Below, one piece after another: positions 8,491 through 15,711 of a DNA stretch of 64,000 nucleotides. Origin of the DNA: Bacillota bacterium (GTDB lineage Bacteria > Bacillota > Clostridia > Acetivibrionales > JAMNXU01); NCBI GenBank assembly GCA_023623175.1, contig JAMNXU010000026.1, forward strand, positions 74,383-138,382. Direction: 5' to 3'. Position 1 is the stretch's first letter. Every line of letters starts with the position of its first letter. A program made the position numbers and the translations under genes. Below the pieces are notes generated by a model. It was not told where the DNA came from, made no database searches, and was given only the letters and a program-made list of their open reading frames with translations.

Positions 8491-9210
8491 TCAGGTAAAA
8501 AGAGTCCCGAGGTATTTCATCCTGTCCGTTATCACGAGGATGCCGGCAAGAATCAGTACAATTCCTGATACAATGTTTATTATCCTGCCGTGCTTTCTGA
8601 AAAATGCGAAAACCTCCCGGGCCCTGTCAAAAATTGCTGCCGAAACCAGGAACGGCACTCCAAGCCCGAGGGAGAAAAGAACCAGCATTAAAATTCCCTG
8701 CAGCATCGTTTCTGAGTTACCTGCCATTATAAGCGCCGAACCCAGAAACGCGCTCAGGCAGGGCGTCCAGCTGAACGCAAAAACAATTCCGAACAGCACT
8801 GAATGTATAAAACCGGTTTTTGAGGTGATTTTGTCCAGATATTTCCCGACCTTTGCGGACGATGTACCGGGGATGGTTATCCTCAGTAATCCCAGGAAAT
8901 TCAATCCGAACAATATCATTACGAGACCGCTGCCAATTCGGAAAATATCGCGGTTGCTGCCGAGAAAACGTCCGACAATCGTGGCTGTTGCTCCCAGCAG
9001 CACAAATACCAGCGAAAACCCCAGAACAAAACCCGCGGCATTAAATAACAGCCTGTTTTTTGGCGCACCTTTTGCCACGCTTTCCGACGTATCCCCGGCA
9101 AGATACAGGTAGTATACGGGAAGCAGTGGCAAAATGCACGGAGATATAAATGTAAGTATTCCTTCAATAAAGCTCATGAAATAGTATGAATCAAAAAACA
9201 AGCGGTGCAT
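8491..9210 (-). CDS. ccdA: CcdA-type thiol-disulfide membrane transporter
   Basis: About 239 residues with six hydrophobic segments. The first conserved cysteine is in FIEGILTFISPCILPLLPVY and the second in FAFSWTPCLSAFLGSAL, both in the DsbD-beta/CcdA pattern. The protein carries electrons from cytoplasmic thioredoxin to extracytoplasmic TlpA-like partners, here encoded just downstream. The start is uncertain: the ATG at 9210 has GGGGG directly against it, the ATG at 9177 lacks a clear site and a TTG lies at 9252. I use 9210. Confidence 0.88.
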   Translation of the reverse strand: MHRLFFDSYYFMSFIEGILTFISPCILPLLPVYYLYLAGDTSESVAKGAPKNRLLFNAAGFVLGFSLVFVLLGATATIVGRFLGSNRDIFRIGSGLVMILFGLNFLGLLRITIPGTSSAKVGKYLDKITSKTGFIHSVLFGIVFAFSWTPCLSAFLGSALIMAGNSETMLQGILMLVLFSLGLGVPFLVSAAIFDRAREVFAFFRKHGRIINIVSGIVLILAGILVITDRMKYLGTLFT

Positions 9211-9342
9211 CCCCCTGTCCGGCAAATTTTCTGGCAGGACATCATACAGCAACGGGATCGCTGGAGCAGACTCTCCGGATACCGTCTGCTACTAGATAAA
9301 TATTATATACCCCTGCCAGGTATGTGTTTAAACGTTTTAATG

Positions 9343-9389
9343 TAAATGAGTAACAATCCTTTTATATAAATGAGTAACAATCCATTTAT
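9343..9389. repeat. tandem 24-base duplication
   Basis: TAAATGAGTAACAATCC followed by TTTTAT (9343-9365) is repeated as TAAATGAGTAACAATCC followed by ATTTAT (9367-9389), 22 of 23 bases identical with a period of 24. It lies about 50 bases upstream of the small hydrophobic-protein gene at 9441 and could hold paired promoter or operator elements. Confidence 0.8.
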
Positions 9390-9440
9390 GTTAAGCGTAT
9401 TATGCCATTGAAGACATATAAGCATTCGGAGGCGAATATT

Positions 9441-9620
9441 ATGGATACATTACGTCGCAATGACAGCAGCCTTTTATTTTTCATTTTAGTATTCCTCCTG
9501 CTGTTCTATGACAGCAGTGCGCTGGTAGCATTGTCAAACGGAAAATTCTGCCTGGACACCGAAAGAGACAGTACTGTACTGTTCTTCATCCTGGTCTTCC
9601 TGCTGCTCTTTTATAAATAA
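9441..9620 (+). CDS. 59-residue protein with a duplicated hydrophobic segment
   Basis: Not recognised as a named family. The protein has two near-identical hydrophobic segments: DSSLLFFILVFLLLFYD and, about 25 residues later, DSTVLFFILVFLLLFYK, with 14 of 16 core positions identical. The DNA of the two copies differs at many third positions, so the similarity looks maintained at protein level. The ATG at 9441 has GGAGG eight bases upstream and is preferred to the open frame's first ATG at 9402. It begins a plus-strand run of four small genes that ends at sleB. A role in spore layers or the membrane is a guess from context. Confidence 0.75.
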   Translation: MDTLRRNDSSLLFFILVFLLLFYDSSALVALSNGKFCLDTERDSTVLFFILVFLLLFYK

Positions 9621-9684
9621 CCATTGGTGTTTTGCCATGGCAGGCGGTCCGCATGACCGCAAAAGCGCCTAACATTGTTTCTGA

Positions 9685-9711
9685 GCGGCTCGATGCCGCC
9701 TTTTGCTTTTT
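9685..9711 (+). terminator. intrinsic terminator after the 59-residue gene
   Basis: GCGGC (9685-9689) pairs with GCCGC (9695-9699) across a five-base loop, followed by CTTTTGCTTTTT. A second short stem, GCGGTC/GACCGC, lies just upstream. Confidence 0.55.
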
Positions 9712-9913
9712 ACGGCGGGGAGTAACAATATTGCACCTGCTCTCATAATATGTAAGCATGAAATAACAATGGCATATTGTGCCTGGCTTTCTTCATATCA
9801 TCGACTGGAGAAATACATTATAATCGGCTGAAGAAATATTATCACGATCTAAGGAATACTTAACAGTAAAACAAAAAATAAACCATAAAAAATAAAATGA
9901 AAGGATTGATTTT

Positions 9914-10234
9914 ATGAGCAATGCTTTTAATAAAAAATTGAACGAGATTATGGGCAAAATGGATGAAAAAATGCTCCAGGCCAAAATCAACGCGGCGCTC
10001 GATATGCTAAAAAAAGGAAACACCGATGAACTTGCAAGAAAAATCAAAAAAATTGACAAGGAGGAACTGCTGGCCAAGATAAATGAATTCGACGATTCCA
10101 GGCTGAAAGAATTAAAAATCAACAAGGATGAAATCAAACAAAGGATCACCGAGGCCGACTTCCAGAAGCTCGCAGACCTGATCGGCGAACACGGCGATGT
10201 CGTTGTAGCCAAAATCAAGGAATTCCTGAAGTGA
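9914..10234 (+). CDS. small helical protein, unknown function
   Basis: 106 residues, highly charged, predicted almost wholly alpha-helical and without signal peptide or membrane segment. It repeats a pattern of lysine-rich amphipathic helices (LNEIMGKMDEKML, LDMLKKGNTDELARKIKKI, LLAKINEFDDSRLKEL, LADLIGEHGDVVVAKIKEFL). I recall similar short proteins of unknown role in other clostridia but cannot name a characterised member. AAAGGATTG precedes the ATG. It is followed closely by two further small genes. Confidence 0.75.
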   Translation: MSNAFNKKLNEIMGKMDEKMLQAKINAALDMLKKGNTDELARKIKKIDKEELLAKINEFDDSRLKELKINKDEIKQRITEADFQKLADLIGEHGDVVVAKIKEFLK

Positions 10235-10300
10235 CCGTGCCTTCTACACTAAAAGGCACATGCATATATTTTAGTGACAGTTTTTTTGGGGGAATATCAA

Positions 10301-10690
10301 ATGAGCGATGACCTGGGCAAAAAGATAAAACAGATTACCGATATCCTCGGACAGGAAAAACTGCCGGAAAACATCAAAAACCTTCTGAGTCTCCTGGTCT
10401 CCGGCGACGACGAATCCCGGGACGAGCCTCCGCCGGCATTGCCCTCTGAACCGGAAAAAGAAATGCCCGAAAAAGCCGTACGCAGCGAAAATAAAGAAAA
10501 TACGGATTTACTCTTAAGGGCGAAGGACCTGGCGGAGCGCCTGAAAGTCGAAAACGACCCAAGAATCAACCTGTTGTCGGCAATCAAGCCCTTCATGAAC
10601 AGCTCAAGACAAAAGCGAATAAACAGTTGCATAAGAATGTTGCAGATATCCAACCTTGCAAGGTATCTTGATGAAATGGAAAATAAATGA
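10301..10690 (+). CDS. 129-residue protein of unknown function
   Basis: Not recognised as a characterised family. The N-terminal third is helical (MSDDLGKKIKQITDILG), the middle (about residues 45-75) is an acidic Pro/Glu-rich linker, and the C-terminal third has the conserved-looking block DPRINLLSAIKPFMNSSRQ then CIRMLQISNLARYL. The ATG at 10301 has GGGGGA nine bases upstream and is preferred to the earlier start at 10274. The next gene begins 16 bases after its stop, so the two are probably co-transcribed. Confidence 0.75.
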   Translation: MSDDLGKKIKQITDILGQEKLPENIKNLLSLLVSGDDESRDEPPPALPSEPEKEMPEKAVRSENKENTDLLLRAKDLAERLKVENDPRINLLSAIKPFMNSSRQKRINSCIRMLQISNLARYLDEMENK

Positions 10691-10705
10691 CCGGGAGTGA
10701 AATAA

Positions 10706-11044
10706 ATGGCATACCGCAGAGTTCCTGTACACAGGCGACCCTATCATCCGTCGTACAAGCAGCCGTATGCCGGAGCCTATCCGTATCCAGGCGGCGATTA
10801 CAGCATCCCCGAAGAAGAAAGGATCCCGCTGCCTACGGAAGAGGAGCCGATACCCCTGCCCGGCGATGAAAGGGCAATAGAGAGAAAGAAAAAGCCTTTT
10901 GGTTTTTTGCCTTTCAAACTGGGCATAGAAGAGCTCCTGCTTATAGGGCTGATAATTATACTTTTCCGCGAGGGAATCGATGACGACATATTGATTTTAC
11001 TCTTACTTTACATACTTTTTGCGGGTTTTGAATCCGTCAGCTGA
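10706..11044 (+). CDS. 112-residue protein, Pro/Tyr-rich head and hydrophobic tail
   Basis: Not recognised as a named family. The first 35 residues are rich in Pro, Tyr and Arg (RRPYHPSYKQPYAGAYPYPG), then comes an acidic Pro-rich stretch (PTEEEPIPLPGDE), a basic patch and two hydrophobic segments (GIEELLLIGLIIILF and DDILILLLLYILFAG) separated by an acidic turn. Tyr/Pro-rich heads joined to short hydrophobic hairpins are typical of spore-surface and inner-coat proteins, which fits the neighbouring sleB, but this is inference. GGGAGTG precedes the ATG. It is the last of the four small genes. Confidence 0.75.
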   Translation: MAYRRVPVHRRPYHPSYKQPYAGAYPYPGGDYSIPEEERIPLPTEEEPIPLPGDERAIERKKKPFGFLPFKLGIEELLLIGLIIILFREGIDDDILILLLLYILFAGFESVS

Positions 11045-11240
11045 CTGCCTGTCCCAAAATTAACGGCAATTCCGGCAAATTGACTGTATATCCGGTAATA
11101 ATTTCATAGCCACAAAATAATGGCATGCCGGTAAAATCAGGGACAGCAGGTAATATTCTGATAGCTGCGATTTATTCTGGACTGACATAAATAAAATGTA
11201 ATATTGCGCACAAAATAAAGAAAAAAAGGAGTTATGTGTT

Positions 11241-11948
11241 GTGCGCAGGAAAACTGTGTCCAGAATACTTATCTTTACTGTCGTTGTCGCATCATTGGCC
11301 TCTTTGTTTTATTACATGGATGAAATAAGTATGCTGGCCGGTTATTATGCCGGCTCGCGGGCAGCCCTGTCCTATTACGGATCCCGGGGGCAGGAAGTAC
11401 GGCAAATACAGGAGAGGCTTAAAAGATGGGGCTACTATGACGGTGAAGTTGACGGTATATTCGGGTACAAGACTTATCAAGCCGTAAGGAAGTTCCAGGC
11501 AAAAAACGGGTTGAAAGTTGACGGCATAGTCGGCCCGCAGACCCTTGCAGCGCTCGGTCTCCCTACGGGCACGAGCAGCGCTCCGTCAAGCAGGACCAGT
11601 GCCGATGTCAGGCTGTTGGCCCACCTCATCTATGGCGAAGCACGGGGCGAACCCTATGAAGGCCAGGTCGCGGTAGGCGCCGTAGTGCTGAACAGGACGC
11701 GGGACAGCCGATTTCCGAAAACAATAGCCGGAGTCATTTATCAGCCCGGGGCCTTTGACGCGGTCAGGGACGGCCAGATTAACCTGACGCCAAATGAAAC
11801 GGCCTACAGGGCGGCCAGGGACGCCCTGAACGGATGGGATCCTACCTATGGCTGCCTGTACTACTGGAACCCGGCAACAGCAACAAGCCGGTGGATATGG
11901 TCCAGGAAGATAGTTGTAAGAATAGGTAAACATGTTTTTGCAAAATAA
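11241..11948 (+). CDS. sleB: spore cortex-lytic enzyme SleB
   Basis: A 235-residue lytic transglycosylase that degrades spore cortex during germination. It has an N-terminal hydrophobic anchor (about residues 8-25), a PG_binding_1 domain (about 49-102; VRQIQERLKRWGYYDGEVDG and YQAVRKFQAKNGLKVDG) and a Hydrolase_2 (CwlJ-like) domain from about residue 124 with the catalytic Glu in YGEARGEPYEGQVAVGAVV. The start is a GTG at 11241 with AAAGGAG nine bases upstream; the nearer ATG at 11234 is out of frame. No YpeB-like partner lies beside it. Confidence 0.92.
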   Translation: MRRKTVSRILIFTVVVASLASLFYYMDEISMLAGYYAGSRAALSYYGSRGQEVRQIQERLKRWGYYDGEVDGIFGYKTYQAVRKFQAKNGLKVDGIVGPQTLAALGLPTGTSSAPSSRTSADVRLLAHLIYGEARGEPYEGQVAVGAVVLNRTRDSRFPKTIAGVIYQPGAFDAVRDGQINLTPNETAYRAARDALNGWDPTYGCLYYWNPATATSRWIWSRKIVVRIGKHVFAK

Positions 11949-11979
11949 AAAGGCGGAAAAAGCGCCGCCTTTTTATTTT
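11947..11979 (+). terminator. bidirectional terminator after sleB
   Basis: AAAAAGGCGG and CCGCCTTTTT form a strong stem around a short loop, with T-runs on both strands. It serves sleB and possibly the convergent membrane-protein gene ending at 12033. Confidence 0.85.
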
Positions 11980-11983
11980 GATT

Positions 11984-12033
11984 AAACTTCCGGCTTGGCC
12001 CGATTTCAATTTTAAACTCCAAACTTCCGGCTT
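11984..12033. repeat. 13-base direct repeat at a gene end
   Basis: AAACTTCCGGCTT occurs at 11984-11996 and 12021-12033, identical, period 37. The second copy runs into the stop codon (12033-12035) of the minus-strand membrane-protein gene. Confidence 0.8.
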
Positions 12034-12908
12034 CAGGCTTCCGCTTTCCTGTAATACCTGATGAACCGGTCAAATACAAATACGCCGAAAACAAGAAAGA
12101 ACAGCGTCTCAAAAGCCCATCTCAAAATGAAGATGACCACGGACAATATTATTGCCGGCGATTCATAGCTGGCCGCCATGAAACTGAAAACCGAAAATGC
12201 AAATTCAAAGACAATAAACACTATGTCAAACAGGGCAAAACCTGCGACAATCGGCCAGAAATTGCTGTCCGCAACGCGCTTTCCAATCGTAAAAGCCCTT
12301 TCCGGAACATTTACCAGGGCAGGGTACCAGAAAAGCAAAAAAGTGCGGAAAAACATGAATCCGAAAAATACGGTGAGCAAAGTGATGAAATCCACAAACA
12401 GGGCCGTTGTCATCAATTCGGGCTTTCCATTAACCCACGAACTGGAAATGACAAGGGCGGGGATTGTCACAATCGCCATGAAAAGAACAAAAACCGTACC
12501 TAAAAGCAGAACGGTGAAATTCACCACACTGTATTTGAGAAAATATTTCCTAACGCCTTCCCTGAACCCGCCGGAGCTTCTCCGCCCCGTAATCTCCAGG
12601 TTCATTACGTTAAATCCACCGGAAAAAACGAGGGCCAGGAGCAGCGACACAACAATGAGCAACCCGGTAAAAACCAGAATAACGAGCGACATGTAACCCG
12701 TATCCGACAAAAACTCCATTGCGAGTCTCAGGGTTGTTAAAAGGGTGTTAAAAACATTTCCCTGCCTGCTTATGTCAAAATGGAACACCAGGCTGAAAAT
12801 CGGGTTCATCTGGTTTATCAGGCCGGTAACAAGAAAAATAGCTCCCCATAAAAGAATAAGGGTAGGTCTTTTTCTGATAATTTTCAGTGTTTTAATTATT
12901 ATATTCAC
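12033..12908 (-). CDS. multi-pass membrane protein of unknown function
   Basis: About 291 residues with six or so membrane segments and no motif I can tie to a function. Visible features are a short basic N-terminus, long hydrophobic stretches (LILLWGAIFLVTGLI, LVILVFTGLLIVVSLLLALVF), and a cytoplasmic-looking loop NLEITGRRSSGGFREGVRKYF. That loop resembles those of glycerophosphodiesterase-type membrane domains. I place the start at the GTG at 12908, which has GAAGGG seven bases upstream; the ATG at 12956 has no visible site. It is convergent with sleB. Confidence 0.65.
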   Translation of the reverse strand: MNIIIKTLKIIRKRPTLILLWGAIFLVTGLINQMNPIFSLVFHFDISRQGNVFNTLLTTLRLAMEFLSDTGYMSLVILVFTGLLIVVSLLLALVFSGGFNVMNLEITGRRSSGGFREGVRKYFLKYSVVNFTVLLLGTVFVLFMAIVTIPALVISSSWVNGKPELMTTALFVDFITLLTVFFGFMFFRTFLLFWYPALVNVPERAFTIGKRVADSNFWPIVAGFALFDIVFIVFEFAFSVFSFMAASYESPAIILSVVIFILRWAFETLFFLVFGVFVFDRFIRYYRKAEA

Positions 12909-13031
12909 AAATATACCCTTCTTTCCCCGATCGATAAGCTCATCGGAACTTACCATGCTGATGCAGCGTTATTATATCATAACTTCCTTTATTTTTCCAT
13001 CTTATTGCAATCGGCAAACAGCATTTGTCAA

Positions 13032-13574
13032 TCATTTTATTATCCTGTTTACCATCTCAAAAATCCAGATAAAGACAATGCTGTTTGCAAACAAAGACAT
13101 AACAAGGACAATGAAGTTCAGCCCGAAGTAGTAGTACCTGACAAGCTTGTTTGCGGCAAGTTTTATACCCAAAAATACAACCAGGCTGCTTATTACAAAC
13201 GTCAATACATTGCGCAGCCACTGCTCGATCGTAACTGTAAACAGTTTCTCTATGGCTATAACTAATGACATTGAAATCAACAGGCCTCCGATAATGCCTA
13301 CTGCCGCCGAAATCAACACCGCCGCCATGAAAAGCAAAATCGTTCTGCGTCTGTTTTCGCCTTCCAGTTTCCTAAGTGTCAGCCAGGACATAAAAGACAA
13401 TAACAGGATATATACCAGGACCGTCAAGAATATCTTTAATCCAGGTTGCGAAGTTAACACAATCCTGTATTCATTGCTGGTTTCAATCGCGCTTTCAGCG
13501 CCGCTCTCCGCCACTGCCACCGCCGTGTTGAACAGGAACGCGCATATCCCTGATGCAGCAAAACTCCTTTTCAC
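13032..13574 (-). CDS. membrane protein of unknown function
   Basis: 180 residues with an N-terminal signal-like segment and four further hydrophobic segments (IFLTVLVYILLLSFMSWLTL, ILLFMAAVLISAAVGIIGGLLISM, VLTFVISSLVVFLGI, LNFIVLVMSLFANSIVFIWIF). No cysteine pair, catalytic motif or transporter signature is visible. The start codon is GTG at 13574 with GGAGG seven bases upstream. It is 123 bases upstream of the other unknown membrane-protein gene on the same strand and divergent from the Crp/Fnr regulator, which may control both. Confidence 0.65.
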   Translation of the reverse strand: MKRSFAASGICAFLFNTAVAVAESGAESAIETSNEYRIVLTSQPGLKIFLTVLVYILLLSFMSWLTLRKLEGENRRRTILLFMAAVLISAAVGIIGGLLISMSLVIAIEKLFTVTIEQWLRNVLTFVISSLVVFLGIKLAANKLVRYYYFGLNFIVLVMSLFANSIVFIWIFEMVNRIIK

Positions 13575-13621
13575 AAAAATGCCTCCAGTCGGTCAGGTTA
13601 TGATTTAACAAACACACCGAG

Positions 13622-13656
13622 TGGTATAATATCATTTAATCAAACCAATTATACCA
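13622..13656. promoter_or_regulatory. inverted repeat upstream of the Crp/Fnr gene
   Basis: TGGTATAAT (13622-13630) and ATTATACCA (13648-13656) are perfect 9-base inverted arms around a 17-base centre, ending about 20 bases before the regulator's ATG. The left arm contains a possible extended -10 (TGGTATAAT). The symmetry suggests an operator, perhaps autoregulatory; this is inference. Confidence 0.55.
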
Positions 13657-13676
13657 AAATATGCGGAGAGTTAGTA

Positions 13677-14357
13677 ATGAAAAATACCCGGGCAATAAAA
13701 AACTCCAGCTTTTTTCAGGATTTTGACGATGCCGATATAGACAAAATTTCCAGGCTGTCCATAGAACGCAGTTACCCCAAAAACACCGTGCTTTTTAATG
13801 AAGGAGATCCGGGCAGCGCGTTCTATTATATCCTTTCAGGAAAAGTAAAGGTTTTTCGCACCTATGCGGACGGAAACGAGCACTTAATACATATTTTAGG
13901 ACCCGGCGACGTGTTCGGGGAAGCTACGCTTTTCAATGACGTGCCCTATCCCGCCTCCGCGTCGGTATATGAGGACGCTGTTATAGGGACGATAAAAAAC
14001 AGCGACATGGAAAACCTCGTTAAGTCCGATCCAAACATTGCGTTGAAACTTCTGAAGGTATTCAGCCGCAAACTGGTTTTTGCGCAGCAGAAAATCAAGG
14101 ATCTTACCACTTATAATGACGTGTTTTCAAGGACTGCATCACAGCTGCTGACGCTGGCTGAAACCCACGGTGCCAGGGACGGCAGCGGGATAAAGCTGAA
14201 TATAAAACTTTCGCGGCAGGAACTGGCCGACCTCGTAAGCACCACGCGTGAAACCGTCTCAAGAGTTATCAGCCGCTTTAAAAAAGAGGGAGCTATCCGC
14301 GAGGAAAACGGTTACATAGTTATAACGGATGAAAACAAGCTCGGGGATTGGGTATAG
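13677..14357 (+). CDS. Crp/Fnr-family transcription regulator
   Basis: 226 residues. The cyclic-nucleotide-binding fold covers about residues 10-125 (FNEGDPGSAFYYILSGKVKVF, GDVFGEATLFNDVPYPASA) and a C-terminal HTH_Crp domain contains LSRQELADLVSTTRETVSRVISRFKKEGAI. There is no N-terminal Cys cluster, so it is not an Fe-S Fnr. The PYPASA loop resembles the cAMP-binding RxxS site but has Pro in place of Arg, so the ligand is uncertain. GCGGAGAG precedes the ATG. It is divergent from two membrane-protein genes. Confidence 0.88.
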   Translation: MKNTRAIKNSSFFQDFDDADIDKISRLSIERSYPKNTVLFNEGDPGSAFYYILSGKVKVFRTYADGNEHLIHILGPGDVFGEATLFNDVPYPASASVYEDAVIGTIKNSDMENLVKSDPNIALKLLKVFSRKLVFAQQKIKDLTTYNDVFSRTASQLLTLAETHGARDGSGIKLNIKLSRQELADLVSTTRETVSRVISRFKKEGAIREENGYIVITDENKLGDWV

Positions 14358-14401
14358 CTTGTGATTTTGCAGTAAATTCACCTCACTGATATTTTAAAAA
14401 G

Positions 14402-14441
14402 CAAAATATAAAGCAGCCGTCCTTTGGCTGCTTTATATTTT
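14402..14441 (+). terminator. strong bidirectional terminator
   Basis: CAAAATATAAAGCAGCC (14402-14418) is complementary to GGCTGCTTTATATTTTG (14425-14441), a perfect 17-base stem. It lies between the Crp/Fnr gene and the convergent 45-residue gene and can terminate both. Confidence 0.9.
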
Positions 14442-14443
14442 GC

Positions 14444-14581
14444 CTATTTGCCCTTTTTATCTTTCTTTCCCTCAGGGGCATATTTTTCATACGCATTTTC
14501 TCCCAGCTGGTCATTATCAACGGCAGGCCTGTTCACTGGGCGATCACTTTTCCCCGTGCCGCTTTTTTTGCCTTTACCCAT
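14444..14581 (-). CDS. 45-residue lysine-rich protein of unknown function
   Basis: A short gene with an ideal AGGAGG site five bases before the ATG at 14581 and a strong terminator right after its stop. The product begins MGKGKKSGTGKSDRPVNRPA, continues with VDNDQLGENAYEKYAPEG and ends in a run of Lys and Gly. It has no hydrophobic segment. I recall no characterised homologue; small basic Gly/Lys proteins of this kind occur in spores and at the nucleoid. The good initiation site and dedicated terminator support a real gene. Confidence 0.7.
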   Translation of the reverse strand: MGKGKKSGTGKSDRPVNRPAVDNDQLGENAYEKYAPEGKKDKKGK

Positions 14582-14647
14582 TTCATACCTCCTGGTTTTT
14601 TCTTATGGCTGTTTTTACACTCTATCCTTCGTACTTTTCAACACTTT

Positions 14648-15487
14648 TTATCTGCCTATGAACATCTGCACGAATATCTTGCCGTATGTCGGGCTGCTAA
14701 CTATTCCGATACCGGTATAGTTAAAGTTGCCGTTCAAAATATTCTTCCTGTGGCCTTCGGATTTCATCCAGGCATTGAAAGCACCTTCAACGCTGGGGTT
14801 ACCGGCGATATTTTCGCCTGCTGTCCTGAAACTTATACCAAACTGCCTCATCATGTCAAAAGGCGAACCATAGGTAGGCGACTGGTGGGAGAAATATCTT
14901 TTGTCCACCATGTCCTGGGCTTTCAAACGCGCCACTTTCTGCAGCTGCGGATCAAACTGCAGCGGTTGCAGTCCGGCATCGGCCCTGGCCTTGTTGACAA
15001 GGTTCAGCATTTGCTGTTCTTCTGCCGATACATCTGCCGACGGCACTGTTCCCGTGGGTCCGGGTTGAACTGAAGGCGCCGGTGATGCAGGTGGCGGAGT
15101 AGGTGACTGTACTGGTACTGAAGGTGTCGGAGCCGGAGAATTTGCCGGCGGCTGGGGTGTCTTGGAAGGAGCCGGCCAGTCTATTTTGATGTACTGTCCT
15201 GAAACTACGCCGACACAGCCTGATACAGGCTCATAAATCGCATACCAGTCGTTTATCTTGGCAAAAACCTTGACCTGCTGACCTTTGTATAACAGGCACA
15301 CTTTGGGATATTGGGTCGACGGTCCCTGTCTCACGTTGAGCGCAGATGCAGTAACCGTCGCATTTACCACACCTGTAACCTGTAATGTGGGAGCCGCGGA
15401 CGCCTGCTGTATGTCAACATTCCCAAGGGTAAACAACCCTGTAAACAAAAAAGTCATAATCAGCAGCAAAATCAGTTTTTTCTTCAT
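14648..15487 (-). CDS. secreted SH3b-CAP (YkwD-like) protein
   Basis: 279 residues. The signal peptide (MKKKLILLLIMTFLFTGLFT) ends near QQASAAP. An SH3_3 domain covers about residues 45-105 (ASALNVRQGPSTQYPKVCLL), followed by a long Pro/Ser-rich linker. The CAP/SCP domain is at the C-terminus (LNLVNKARADAGLQPLQFD, YFSHQSPTYGSPFDMM, GENIAGN, WMKSEGHRKNILNGNF). This fits the YkwD-type secreted proteins of spore formers, which may bind the cell wall; enzymatic activity is not established. The ATG at 15487 has GGAGGG six bases upstream and is preferred to an upstream in-frame start. Confidence 0.9.
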   Translation of the reverse strand: MKKKLILLLIMTFLFTGLFTLGNVDIQQASAAPTLQVTGVVNATVTASALNVRQGPSTQYPKVCLLYKGQQVKVFAKINDWYAIYEPVSGCVGVVSGQYIKIDWPAPSKTPQPPANSPAPTPSVPVQSPTPPPASPAPSVQPGPTGTVPSADVSAEEQQMLNLVNKARADAGLQPLQFDPQLQKVARLKAQDMVDKRYFSHQSPTYGSPFDMMRQFGISFRTAGENIAGNPSVEGAFNAWMKSEGHRKNILNGNFNYTGIGIVSSPTYGKIFVQMFIGR

Positions 15488-15610
15488 ACAATCCCTCCAA
15501 CTGGTTCTGATAGATTTACTTGGTTCTTCATATAGTATTAACAAATACGTTCGAATTATTTACAAAAGCCGAAGGGATTATTATAAAAAGCAATAATTTA
15601 TTTAATTTTA

Positions 15611-15660
15611 AAATGTGAAAACGGACCGCTGATGCACTCACCGTGCAAAAGGCGGTCCGT
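15611..15660 (-). terminator. nested-hairpin terminator after the ProRS-like gene
   Basis: ACGGACCGC (15621-15629) pairs with GCGGTCCGT (15652-15660), and the loop holds its own stem TGCAC/GTGCA. On the minus strand it is followed by TTTTCACATTTT. Confidence 0.75.
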
Positions 15661-15711
15661 TGGAAGTCTGCTCTTCAGAAATATTTATTCACAATGCAGC
15701 TATTTGACAAC

